In this document: positions 1-6,535 of the stretch, in pieces | Numbering within the stretch: position 1 is the first letter of the stretch | Layout of the letters: each line of letters starts with the position of its first letter | Assembly: GCA_023229545.1 (NCBI GenBank) | Contig: JALNZB010000012.1 | Span: 78,367-85,926, forward strand | Source: Sulfuritalea sp. | GTDB lineage: Bacteria; Pseudomonadota; Gammaproteobacteria; Burkholderiales; Rhodocyclaceae | Length of the DNA stretch: 7,560 bases | Direction of reading: 5' to 3' | Notes under the pieces: generated by a model | Databases searched by the model: none | What the model saw: only the letters and a program-made list of their open reading frames with translations | Told to the model about the DNA's origin: nothing | Made by a program: the position numbers and the translations under genes

Positions 1-323
1 TCCTGCTGCACGAGATGGCGCATGGCGAGTACTACACAAACCAGTATTTCACGGCATACTGCCGACGCTATTGGCAGGAATCGCTGTCCGAATCCCAGCG
101 TGAAGCGTTCAAAGCCTTTCTCGGCAAGTATGGCTACGCTATCGGGTTCGAAGAACTGGTTATCAACGAGACGCAGGCGTACTTGATGTTTACGCCGGAT
201 CCATCATCATTCAGTGCTCGCAAGCTGGGCGTTTCGGTGCAAGAGCTTGAGGCCATGAGAGATGCTTTCCGTAAAGGCAAGCCGCCGACCAGTTTGCCGC
301 TACGCTGGAATATTGGAGAGTGA
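1..323 (+). CDS. Putative zinc metalloprotease, C-terminal fragment (5' truncated)
   Basis: The reading frame is open from the first base, so the gene starts outside the window; an internal ATG at 15 is not taken as the start because it would cut through the motif. The visible 106 residues begin LLHEMAHGEYY, containing an HExxH zinc-binding motif at fragment residues 3-7. About 50 residues later comes NETQAY (E at about residue 56), placed like the third zinc ligand of gluzincin-type peptidases, where a downstream Glu follows HExxH. The family is not recognised by name. The stop lies 2 nt before the ATG of the next gene, which suggests an operon with the secreted repeat proteins; processing or quality control of those proteins is a reasonable inference only. 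No signal peptide can be judged because the N-terminus is missing. HExxH alone occurs by chance, but with the downstream NE and the helix-rich context a protease is likely. Confidence 0.6.
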   Translation, partial: LLHEMAHGEYYTNQYFTAYCRRYWQESLSESQREAFKAFLGKYGYAIGFEELVINETQAYLMFTPDPSSFSARKLGVSVQELEAMRDAFRKGKPPTSLPLRWNIGE

Positions 324-325
324 GC

Positions 326-631
326 ATGAAGTTAAAATATACTTTCGCTGGTTTGGCACTGGTTGCAGTTGCTACTGGGGCAATGGCTCAGCGGAGCCAG
401 ACCACCAACATCAAAGGCAACACCGAAATTACCGCCAGGACAGAAAACACGACCGCTGTTGCGGTGGGAGAAAACAACGTAGCAAAAAATCGGGTTGGTG
501 TGATTCAGGGCAACAAGAAGGGTGACACCAAAATCTCCGTCAGCGCAACCAACGTAACTACGGTGGTGGGCGGGCGCAACAAGAAGGCATGTACCAACAT
601 TGGAGCGATTGTCAAAGATGAATGCAAATAA
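326..631 (+). CDS. Secreted curlin-like repeat protein with C-terminal cysteine pair
   Basis: A 101-residue protein with a Sec signal peptide (residues 1-21, cleavage after GAMA, mature N-terminal Gln). The mature part is two diverged repeats of about 35 residues: GNTEITA..N.TAVAVGENNVAKN..GVI (31-60) and GDTKISV..NVTTVVGGRNKKACTN.GAI (66-95). The first matches the repeat core of the proteins at 1563, 1913 and 6833; the second is degenerate and has gained Cys89, followed by Cys100 near the end. The start is ATG 326 with GGAG at 315-318, 7 nt upstream; a GTG at 320 would only add two residues and lies too close to that site. The protein probably acts in the periplasm or outside the cell. The VGxxNxA pattern resembles curlin repeats, which suggests a beta-solenoid fold. 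The divergent, cysteine-bearing second repeat could make this a cap, nucleator or accessory subunit. Function is unknown. Confidence 0.75.
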   Translation: MKLKYTFAGLALVAVATGAMAQRSQTTNIKGNTEITARTENTTAVAVGENNVAKNRVGVIQGNKKGDTKISVSATNVTTVVGGRNKKACTNIGAIVKDECK

Positions 632-917
632 TTATTTCTTGCGCGCTGGTCTCGGGTTGTTTCTCGGCTTGGTGGTTTCCGTTGTTTCGGCCGAGCCTCT
701 GGATGCCTCGTCCCAGACCAAGATCCACAACGCCAAGGCCAAGGCGTGGACAGACGGATCGATCAAGAACAAGGAATACCAGAAGGACGTGGTGAATTTG
801 GGCAGCAAGCGCGGCGGCGGTTGCAGTGATGTCAACGTCGGAACCGTAAAGGCAGGTGAGAAGGCTCCGAAGAACATCGTGGTCACCACCAAAAATGTCA
901 TCAACGTCTGCAAATAA
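618..917 (+). CDS. Small secreted protein with cysteine pair, unknown family
   Basis: A 99-residue protein starting at ATG 618, which overlaps the end of the upstream gene by 14 nt and suggests translational coupling; GGAG at 602-605 is a rather distant ribosome site. A TTG at 600 is in frame but less likely. Residues 1-25 form a signal peptide (cleavage after VVSA, mature start EPLDAS). The rest is basic and polar, with no membrane span. The C-terminal third contains GGGCSDVNVGTV (Cys69) and ends NVINVCK (Cys98). This layout recalls the upstream protein, which has ACTNIGAIV and ends DECK, so the two may share a disulfide-closed C-terminal module. The AVAVG repeat core is absent. I do not recognise a family. 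Position inside the cluster suggests an accessory role with the repeat proteins or the OmpA-domain protein. Confidence 0.7.
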   Translation: MNANNYFLRAGLGLFLGLVVSVVSAEPLDASSQTKIHNAKAKAWTDGSIKNKEYQKDVVNLGSKRGGGCSDVNVGTVKAGEKAPKNIVVTTKNVINVCK

Positions 918-929
918 GGAAGCGAAATA

Positions 930-1541
930 ATGAAAACCTACTACCGCCCGACTGTTTCCGCGCTGATATCCGGCCTGATTCTTTTGTCCATGGGCAGCGG
1001 CCAGGCTGTTGCCGCCGATGACGATGCGGCAAAACTGAAAGAGCTGGAGCGCGCCATGGCGGCGCCCGGTGAAGGGGGACCCGCCAAGAAAAAGGTGCGT
1101 ACCCGCGCCATCGTTTTCGACAATGCCGCCGCTCCGGCTGCAGCCAGTGCGCCTGCGCCCGCCGCCGCTCTGGACTGCGCCAATCTCCCAGCCAACGTGA
1201 AAACCAATGCGGTCGATTTTGCCATTCAGTTTCAGGTTGGAAGCGCCGCAGTTTCACCGGCTTCCGAAGCCACCTTGAGCAGCATTGCCAAGATTCTGGC
1301 GCTTGCCCCGGATCGTTGTGTTCTGGTCGAGGGGCATACCGACGCCACTGGCAATGCCGACAGGAATGTGGTGCTATCCAGGGACAGGGCTGGTTCGGTA
1401 GTCGATTACATTACCAATAAGGCGGGTATTGAGCGTAAACGCTTGGTGCCGCTAGGCAAAGGCTCCAGCGACCCCGCGCCGGGCCTTGATCCGCGCAATC
1501 CAAAGAATCGTCGCGTCGTGTTCAAGGTCGTCGCCGGCTAA
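930..1541 (+). CDS. OmpA-family peptidoglycan-binding envelope protein
   Basis: A 203-residue protein with a Sec signal peptide (residues 1-28, cleavage near AVA/AD). Next come a charged segment (30-60), an Ala/Pro-rich linker (66-81) and a C-terminal OmpA-like domain (about 94-201). Domain hallmarks are FQVGSAAVSP (101-110), VEGHTDATGNADRNVVLSRDRA (133-154) and the final NPKNRRVVF (190-198). Asp138 of the GHTD motif and Arg194/195 of NRRV match the residues that bind diaminopimelate in peptidoglycan in this family. There is no N-terminal beta-barrel and no lipobox cysteine, so it is probably a soluble periplasmic or wall-bound protein. Cys83 and Cys130 could form a disulfide, as seen in some OmpA-like domains. 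AAGGA precedes ATG 930 at good spacing and the gap to the upstream gene is 12 nt. In the cluster it could anchor the repeat proteins to the cell wall; that is inference. Confidence 0.9.
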   Translation: MKTYYRPTVSALISGLILLSMGSGQAVAADDDAAKLKELERAMAAPGEGGPAKKKVRTRAIVFDNAAAPAAASAPAPAAALDCANLPANVKTNAVDFAIQFQVGSAAVSPASEATLSSIAKILALAPDRCVLVEGHTDATGNADRNVVLSRDRAGSVVDYITNKAGIERKRLVPLGKGSSDPAPGLDPRNPKNRRVVFKVVAG

Positions 1542-1562
1542 CGGCAAGCCTGGAGATTCACT

Positions 1563-1877
1563 ATGCGCACCATCACTCTTCTCATTGTTTCCATATTCGT
1601 GGCCTTACCCGCTTTCGCGCAGCCGGTCATGCGTTCCAGCAGTCCCAAGGGAGTGCAGATTCAGGGCAACGCGGACATCAGGGCGAAGCAGGATGACGCG
1701 GCGGCAGCTTCCGTCGGCCAGGACAATGAGGCGAAGAATATTGCCGGCGCCATCAAGGGCGGCACCCAGATCCAGGGCAACACCAGCATCAAGGCCGAGC
1801 AGAAGGACGTGAAGGCTGTGGCTGTTGGCAAGGATAACAAGGCAACAAATGAAGCAGGCGTCATCGGCGGTAAATAG
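1563..1877 (+). CDS. Secreted two-repeat curlin-like protein (paralog A)
   Basis: A 104-residue protein with a signal peptide (1-19, cleavage after AFA, mature Gln). After a short Ser-rich leader the mature protein is two 37-residue repeats starting at residues 32 and 69, each of the form QIQGN-x-x-I-K/R-A-x-Q...SVG/AVAVG-x-D-N-x-A-x-N-x-AG-x-I, ending GVIGGK. Each repeat splits into two strand-like half-units separated by a G-x-x-N turn, as expected for a beta-solenoid rung. The VGxxNxA element resembles curlin repeats, but spacing and flanks differ from CsgA. GGAG at 1552-1555 lies 7 nt before ATG 1563, and the gap to the OmpA gene is 21 nt. It is the close paralog of the next gene and shares a 44-nt identical stretch with it. 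It has more Asp/Glu and is less regular in repeat 1 (DDAAAASVG). A structural, possibly self-assembling surface subunit is inferred. Confidence 0.8.
   Translation: MRTITLLIVSIFVALPAFAQPVMRSSSPKGVQIQGNADIRAKQDDAAAASVGQDNEAKNIAGAIKGGTQIQGNTSIKAEQKDVKAVAVGKDNKATNEAGVIGGK
1656..1874 (+). repeat. Two in-frame 111-bp (37-aa) coding repeats
   Basis: Repeat 1 runs 1656-1766 and repeat 2 runs 1767-1874 (36 codons, the last being the final Lys). Both begin CAG AT(T/C) CAG GGC AAC. They form essentially all of the mature protein after its short leader. Confidence 0.8.
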
Positions 1878-1912
1878 GCAGCATCCACTTTCTTAACAAA
1901 GGAGAAGTAACC

Positions 1913-2230
1913 ATGCGTAAAATCGTATTCATCGCTCTCACCGCAGTTCTTTCCACCGCGGCTTTTGCTCAGAGCAAGACGCAAGTTTCAAGCAACCCGC
2001 AAGGCGTCCAGATTCAGGGCAATACCGATATCAAGGCCAGCCAGAAGAACGTGACGGCTGTTGCCGTAGGCGAAGGCAACACGGCGAAGAACACTGCCGG
2101 CGCCATCAAGGGCGGCACCCAGATCCAGGGCAACACCAAGATCAAGGCTTCGCAGAAGAACGCGACGGCAGTTGCCGTTGGCAAGAACAACACCGCTGCC
2201 AACGAAGCTGGCGTGATCGGCGGCAAGTAA
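1913..2230 (+). CDS. Secreted two-repeat curlin-like protein (paralog B)
   Basis: A 105-residue protein with a signal peptide (1-19, AFA then Gln) and two very regular 37-residue repeats beginning at residues 33 and 70. Both contain QIQGNT-x-IKASQKN, TAVAVG-x-x-NTA and AG-x-I, and the second ends GVIGGK. This is the most canonical member of the family in the window: Asn, Gln, Ser and Thr line the turns, Val/Ile/Ala alternate in the strands, there are no cysteines and no aromatic residues in the mature part, and net charge is basic. Such composition fits a stacked beta-solenoid or amyloid-like subunit; that is inference from pattern. AAGGAG at about 1900-1905 gives a strong ribosome binding site for ATG 1913. 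The gap from paralog A is 35 nt, and a strong terminator follows 21 nt after the stop, so this is the last gene of the cluster. High output is plausible given its strong ribosome site. Confidence 0.82.
   Translation: MRKIVFIALTAVLSTAAFAQSKTQVSSNPQGVQIQGNTDIKASQKNVTAVAVGEGNTAKNTAGAIKGGTQIQGNTKIKASQKNATAVAVGKNNTAANEAGVIGGK
2009..2227 (+). repeat. Two in-frame 111-bp (37-aa) coding repeats
   Basis: Repeat 1 runs 2009-2119 and repeat 2 runs 2120-2227. Both open with codons for QIQGNT and continue IKASQKN. Differences between the copies are mostly third-base changes and a few conservative substitutions. Confidence 0.85.
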
Positions 2231-2251
2231 TCCAGAGATCGCTGCACATGG

Positions 2252-2280
2252 AAAAGGCGGGGGTGACCCCGCCTTTTTTT
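2252..2280 (+). terminator. Intrinsic terminator of the six-gene cluster
   Basis: GGCGGGG (2256-2262) pairs with CCCCGCC (2267-2273) around a GTGA loop and is followed by seven T (2274-2280). Flanking AAAA (2252-2255) can extend the stem. It lies 21 nt past the last stop. On the opposite strand only a short T run (from 2255-2252) follows the stem, so it may also stop the convergent operon weakly. Confidence 0.92.
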
Positions 2281-2313
2281 GCGTCAGTTCGCCGCACTTA
2301 TGCTTCTTGAAAG

Positions 2314-4887
2314 TTATTTCGGAGTGAGCTTTATGGTCCAGGGGTTCGCTGGAAATTCCTGCCGCAGACGCCGACGATAGCGCTCGGCGTTGACTTGCTC
2401 TTGCTGCTCAAGCATTGCAAGCGTGTACAGGCTTTCCGGCAGCCAGTAGCCGTGGTAGTTCTCGCACAGCTCTCGATAGTGCGCCTTCGCCTCGGTGCGT
2501 CGACCGGCCAGCTCTCTTGATTTCGCCAGCCAGAACAAGGCCTCTTCCTTTTTTGCCAGTGGTCGGCGCAATTCGTAGGCGACTAGAAAGCGGTCTCCCG
2601 CCGCCTCATAGCGGTTGGCACGCATCAGCATCCAAGCTTCGTTGTAGGCCTGCTCCGGAGAATGCAGGGCAAAGAAGGCGCCGCTGGCGGCCAGCGCCAG
2701 CCATCCCAGGAGCTGTGGCCAGCGATGTCGAAGACCTACGGCTTCGACTCCGAGAGTCGGCGTTGGCGTGACGGCGGCTCCGGCGCGACGGCGCCAGAGG
2801 ACGATGGCGAGAAACAATGTTGCGCTCAGCGTCGCCGCGATGCCTAGTCTGCCAGCCAGTGTATGGCCATAGACGAGGCGAATCCGGCTCTCCTCGGGGA
2901 CGACCAGCATGAAGCCGGGACCGGCGATTTCCAGACGACCTTTTGTGACGAGTTGCCAGCGCGGGTGATAGGCCAGCTTGATGAGGTGTGCGGTGCCGGG
3001 TGCCATGGTTTCGAACACCAGTTCATGGCGCGTCAGGCTTATCGGGCGTACCACGGCATCGAGCGGCGTGGCCGTTGTCCGGATCGCTGGTGCGGAAGCC
3101 GGGATAAAGATCGGCAGTTCCCCATTGAATCGGCTACGAGTGCGAAACCAGGCAAACGCGTGTTCCATCCAGTCCTGCCGCGACTGCGGACTCAGCTTTT
3201 GGGATACCACCTGCGCCAAGCGGCTGTCGAACTGCCTGAGCCGAAAAACGGTGAACGGGGGCGCTGCCGCGATCTGCTCGAAAAGCCCACTGGCGGCGAA
3301 GGCTTTTCTGGCTTCGTCGCTGCGCAACAAAAGGGTGTCGGCATGAAGGAAATTCATGTGAGCTGCGGCGAACTGCGGATCCAGGCTGCCGCCGGGGAAG
3401 CGCACCAGCGGTGAGGATGGCCGGGCGGATACCTCGGACTGCAATTGATACACGGCGGGACCTAGCAGGGCCGACTCCATGTAGAGGCCCTCGAGCACCG
3501 GGCGGTGGCCGAGAAACATGGGCAAAGCTTCCAGTGTGCGCGTCGATCCGATATCGTTGTTTGCCGGATCGTGCTCGAAAAGCAGGCGTGGACTCCACAA
3601 GTTGCCTTGCAGCACAGGAAACAGCGTGCTCAGGTTGCGCCATTGGGGGCGGGCGTCGAGGCCGGCATGATTCCATAGCGACCAACCGGGTGCTTCGTGG
3701 ATGTGTTCGCCCAACCAGCCAGCAAGGCCTAGACAGGAAGCTGCGACCAGCAGCATCCGGACCAACCATGGCCTGTTAACGCCTTTCTCGTCAGCGGGTA
3801 CGTCAAAGGATGCCAACATCTGGCCGAATAGCCAGCCACTAGCGACGGCGGCGAGCAGCCAAACCAATGGGAAGAAACGGATATCGGCGAGACCGATGCG
3901 GTCCCCGACGATGAAACCGAGCGCAGCAAGACCTGCAGCGCCAATGAAATAGCGCAAGGCGATCGCCTGTTGAGGCGTCCAGCATGCTCTGACGCCAGGC
4001 AGCAGAAGCGCGCAGAGGCCAAGGCTGCCGGCTCCAAGTACCGGCCATAGCGCAGTGGGTAGCAGGTCGCGCCAACTGTTCAGAGGAAAGGATGCATCGT
4101 TGGGAATCGTCAGTCCGTGCATCTCCAGCATCGGCCACAGCCACCCGCCGAGCAGGGCGAAGGCAAGCAGATGGCCGCGTGCGAGCAGGCCGAACAGCGT
4201 CCGGAAACTCTGCCAACCGGAGCAGTCGAACAGCAGCAGGATTGTCGAAAAGCCGACCACCAGCAGCGGGAAGCCGTGAGAAAAGCCGCAAGCAGCTTCC
4301 AGCACTGCGGCCAGAATCCAGCCGCGACCGCTGCGCGCAACCCTTGCCCACGCTGTCAGGGCAAGCACCGCGAATACCAGCCCATAGCTGTAGGCGAACT
4401 CGCCGGCCAGAGTCGACAACAGGTTGCCGCCCCATATCGAATTCTGTTCGTGCAGCAGAAAGGCCAGCGCCCCCAGCGCGCCGAACAATGCAGGCAGACC
4501 GCCAAAGCCTAGCCAGCGGCGCGCGGAGGCATAGACAGCGCCCGGCAACAGCAGCGAGGCAAGAAAGGCTCCCCATTTGAACGCCGGGGCGAAGCCGATG
4601 AGTTTCGACAGCAGTGCTATGACGATGAAAGGCAGCGGAAAGTAGTAGGAGAGAAAGGGCAGGCCGCCGAACACCTCCGGCACCCAAGGCAGGATATGCC
4701 CCGAAAAAAGCAGTTCATCTGCATACAACCACGCATACAGAAGATGCGAGGCGCTGTCACCCCCCGTCGGCCAGTTGGGTGAGTTAAGCAAGTCGATGCC
4801 GAGCACCGATGCCAGCATCACGGCGGTGACGAAGGCCACTGCGACATCGCCAGGCCAGTTCGCCAAATGCTTCAGCATTTGCTTCAA
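2314..4887 (-). CDS. Multi-spanning membrane protein, PTPS-related/GT-C-like, with TPR-like C-terminus
   Basis: An 857-residue inner-membrane protein. A first membrane segment (about 13-32) is followed by a loop with GGDSASHLL (42-50); a GGDxxxH motif in the first external loop is typical of the 6-pyruvoyl-tetrahydropterin-synthase-related membrane family and of GT-C glycosyltransferase folds, where the Asp acts in catalysis. About ten hydrophobic segments span 70-395. An extracytoplasmic domain (about 400-670) contains EHDPANNDIGSTRTLEALP and LGHRPVLEGLYMES, which I associate with this family. More membrane segments follow at about 678-697 and 726-741. The last 110 residues look like tetratricopeptide helices (NEAWMLMRANRYEAAGDRF, EEALFWLAKSRELAGRRTEAKAHY, ESLYTLAML). 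The family name does not imply pterin synthesis. The start ATG overlaps the stop of the upstream gene as ATGA, so they are coupled. A role in transferring sugars from a lipid carrier is plausible; the substrate is unknown. Confidence 0.75.
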   Translation of the reverse strand: MKQMLKHLANWPGDVAVAFVTAVMLASVLGIDLLNSPNWPTGGDSASHLLYAWLYADELLFSGHILPWVPEVFGGLPFLSYYFPLPFIVIALLSKLIGFAPAFKWGAFLASLLLPGAVYASARRWLGFGGLPALFGALGALAFLLHEQNSIWGGNLLSTLAGEFAYSYGLVFAVLALTAWARVARSGRGWILAAVLEAACGFSHGFPLLVVGFSTILLLFDCSGWQSFRTLFGLLARGHLLAFALLGGWLWPMLEMHGLTIPNDASFPLNSWRDLLPTALWPVLGAGSLGLCALLLPGVRACWTPQQAIALRYFIGAAGLAALGFIVGDRIGLADIRFFPLVWLLAAVASGWLFGQMLASFDVPADEKGVNRPWLVRMLLVAASCLGLAGWLGEHIHEAPGWSLWNHAGLDARPQWRNLSTLFPVLQGNLWSPRLLFEHDPANNDIGSTRTLEALPMFLGHRPVLEGLYMESALLGPAVYQLQSEVSARPSSPLVRFPGGSLDPQFAAAHMNFLHADTLLLRSDEARKAFAASGLFEQIAAAPPFTVFRLRQFDSRLAQVVSQKLSPQSRQDWMEHAFAWFRTRSRFNGELPIFIPASAPAIRTTATPLDAVVRPISLTRHELVFETMAPGTAHLIKLAYHPRWQLVTKGRLEIAGPGFMLVVPEESRIRLVYGHTLAGRLGIAATLSATLFLAIVLWRRRAGAAVTPTPTLGVEAVGLRHRWPQLLGWLALAASGAFFALHSPEQAYNEAWMLMRANRYEAAGDRFLVAYELRRPLAKKEEALFWLAKSRELAGRRTEAKAHYRELCENYHGYWLPESLYTLAMLEQQEQVNAERYRRRLRQEFPANPWTIKLTPK

Positions 4888-5711
4888 GATGCGGGGGTTC
4901 GCCAGGGTCGCATGCGCTGCAGCAAGAGTGTGAGCACAGCGACAGCCAGGACGACAAATGCCGCTCGATACAACGCCGTCGCAGCCTCAATCCATACGGC
5001 ATACGGATAAGGGGCGCGCTGTCCGCCCGGCACTGTCTGCATCAGGTAACCGCCAGCGGTTTCGTGCAGCAAAATGGCCTCCGGTTGCCCCCGACCGGTA
5101 TCTATCCCCACCTCGCCTGTGGTTGATCGCCAATCAATCCGGCGGGCAGGCGGCTGAGTCCCATCAAGGCCGACTGGCCCGAGCAGCGTCTCCACGCCGT
5201 CCTCATGCGGCCACAGCACCCAGGTCGCGGCGACTTCTCCTGACTGGTTCGGGTCGCCCCGGATCGTTAACAAGCCCCGTTTATATCCCGCAACAAGCAG
5301 CCCCTCCGCCTTGGGCGGCGGATAGAAGAAGCCTATCTGTCCGACGCCGATCCCGATCTGTTCGTAGTAGCGCACCATCACTGGCTGCACCTGTTCGAGG
5401 CTGTGGATTTGATTGGAATGCACACGTGCCGGCCACTCCACCTCAAAAGTTTCACCAGGACGCAGTTCAACACGCGGAATCGGGTCCGTGAAGGCCGGCA
5501 GCCGCTCCCATACCCCGTCGGAACGCACGCGCAGCACCGACGGGTAATAGGCGGAACTGCTGCCCAGCATCGTGACAGACAGCTTCGATTCTTCTTGGGA
5601 CAGCCGAAAAGCGATGTCCTCGGTCGCGTCCGAAGGCAAGGCCAAGAGCATCGCAGAAACAACCAGGAAGCAGGACAGCAAGCTGGAAAGGCGTGGAAAG
5701 GCAATCTTCAT
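4884..5711 (-). CDS. Exported, C-terminally anchored protein of unknown family
   Basis: A 275-residue protein when started at ATG 5711, where a good signal peptide begins (residues 1-29: MKIAFPRL, then a hydrophobic core, cleavage near SDA/TED). The middle is beta-rich and hydrophilic, with VELRPGETFEVEWPARV (81-97) and GQIGFFYPPPKAEG (124-137) as notable segments. One membrane segment at about 246-265 is followed by a basic RMRPWR tail, giving a periplasmic domain anchored at its C-terminus. The frame continues upstream to an ATG at 5918, but those 69 residues look unlike protein-coding sequence and would bury the signal peptide, so I prefer 5711 although its ribosome site is weak. The stop overlaps the start of the 857-residue gene by 4 nt, so the two products probably work together, for example as an accessory subunit of the membrane enzyme. 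No family recognised. Confidence 0.72.
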   Translation of the reverse strand: MKIAFPRLSSLLSCFLVVSAMLLALPSDATEDIAFRLSQEESKLSVTMLGSSSAYYPSVLRVRSDGVWERLPAFTDPIPRVELRPGETFEVEWPARVHSNQIHSLEQVQPVMVRYYEQIGIGVGQIGFFYPPPKAEGLLVAGYKRGLLTIRGDPNQSGEVAATWVLWPHEDGVETLLGPVGLDGTQPPARRIDWRSTTGEVGIDTGRGQPEAILLHETAGGYLMQTVPGGQRAPYPYAVWIEAATALYRAAFVVLAVAVLTLLLQRMRPWRTPAS

Positions 5712-5957
5712 CGCCCGGGAGTTTAGCGAAATAACTTGTTCGGAGCGACGGGTGATAGTCGAGCGAAGCGAGCTGACCAGAAGCCCCCCGAGAGGGAAGG
5801 TCGCATGCGACGTTTGCGATTGGAGGATGGGGGGCGGGCCTTCAATTCGCCTTTCGCGTGTTTCAACATCGGCGGGTGGCTCTTGCTGCCATGAGCGTTC
5901 GTCGTACGCCGCGCTCATGCGAGCATTCAGTTTGCGATGGTTCTGTGTTGACGACGG
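5712..5957. other. Intergenic gap in the minus-strand operon
   Basis: About 246 nt lie between the end of the GtrA-type gene and the preferred start of the 275-residue gene. The minus frame is open across most of it, but I see no persuasive protein in it. It holds one inverted repeat (5890-5919) and could contain a separate promoter for the two downstream genes; no clear -35/-10 pair was found. Confidence 0.5.
5890..5919. promoter_or_regulatory. Inverted repeat CATGAGCG-N14-CGCTCATG
   Basis: Arms of 8 bp match perfectly (5890-5897 and 5912-5919), with a 14-nt spacer and one further possible T-G pair. It lies about 180 nt upstream of the 5711 start on the minus strand. It could be an operator or a small hairpin; there is no T run, so it is not a standard terminator. 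Confidence 0.35.
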
Positions 5958-6362
5958 CTACTCCCCGGTTTCACGAGGGGCATGGAAAGTCCAGCAGCGG
6001 TTGCCCAGAAAGCTCCAGATGAACACCAGTCCCGTTGTGCCAACCTGCGCCAGCAGGTAATGAAAAGCCAAAAGATCGACGGCGACCAACATGGACAGGG
6101 TATTGAGGATCAGGCCTCCCGCGGCGATTACGGCGAACTTTGCCACGGCTTCGGTGTGTCGCTTGCTGCTGTTGAAGGTATAGCGATAGTTGAGCGAGTA
6201 ATTAACCACGGCGCCGAGCAGGGCACCAGCGGCGGATGCCAAAACTGGGGCGACACGAAAAACCTGGACCAGCAGAATCAACAAGCCATAGTGTGCGACG
6301 GCAGAAACGGAGCCTGCGCCACCAAATCGGGCGAGCTGCCCGAAAATGGAAAGCAGCCTCAC
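5958..6362 (-). CDS. GtrA-family membrane protein
   Basis: A 134-residue protein with four predicted membrane segments, the usual size and topology of GtrA proteins. These are thought to help move undecaprenyl-phosphate-linked sugars across the inner membrane for surface polysaccharide or lipid glycosylation. Features seen are an N-terminal QLARFGGAGSVSAVAHYGLL (9-28), the loop motif NYSLNYRYTF (54-63) and the matching C-terminal motif FLGNRCWTF (118-126); N-x-x-(Y/W)-TF after segments 2 and 4 is characteristic of the family. The start is chosen at GTG 6362, where homology-like sequence begins; AAGGGG about 12 nt upstream is a possible ribosome site. The frame is open to an ATG at 6485, but that 41-residue extension is polar and unlike the family. 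A partner glycosyltransferase of the usual GT2 type is not in the window; the downstream GT-C-like protein may be the partner. Confidence 0.85.
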   Translation of the reverse strand: MRLLSIFGQLARFGGAGSVSAVAHYGLLILLVQVFRVAPVLASAAGALLGAVVNYSLNYRYTFNSSKRHTEAVAKFAVIAAGGLILNTLSMLVAVDLLAFHYLLAQVGTTGLVFIWSFLGNRCWTFHAPRETGE

Positions 6363-6535
6363 GCTCGAGTACCGCCCCTTCTGCCAGCAGGATTGCTCAA
6401 AATGAGTCCGTCGCGGAAGCTGCGTTTTCGTACTGCAAACGGAAACGCGCACGTCCGGCAGGCGAGCTCTCCGAACCCCTTGCAAATCATGGAGCGACCT
6501 GAAATATATTCACTTTGCACTTACCGCAATCCAGA

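Noticed and set aside
901..1257. Minus-strand ORFs of 118 and 94 residues opposite the OmpA-domain gene
   Set aside because: Shadows of a confident OmpA-family coding sequence.
326..2230. Identification as a true curli (csg) operon
   Set aside because: The repeat only resembles curlin; period and termini differ, and no CsgD, CsgE, CsgF or CsgG-like gene is present in the window.
3839..4687. 282-residue minus ORF, with other long ORFs such as 3134-3769 and plus 4092-4580
   Set aside because: They lie inside the 857-residue membrane protein gene in other frames, are rich in Arg, Ser and Pro as out-of-frame GC-rich translations are, and show no domains.
5712..5918. 69-residue N-terminal extension of the 275-residue protein
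   Set aside because: It would place a clear signal peptide in mid-protein, and its sequence shows no domain or conserved-looking pattern; no good ribosome site at 5918.
6363..6485. 41-residue N-terminal extension of the GtrA protein from ATG 6485
   Set aside because: Polar, basic and unlike GtrA N-termini; the start at GTG 6362 gives the normal family length.
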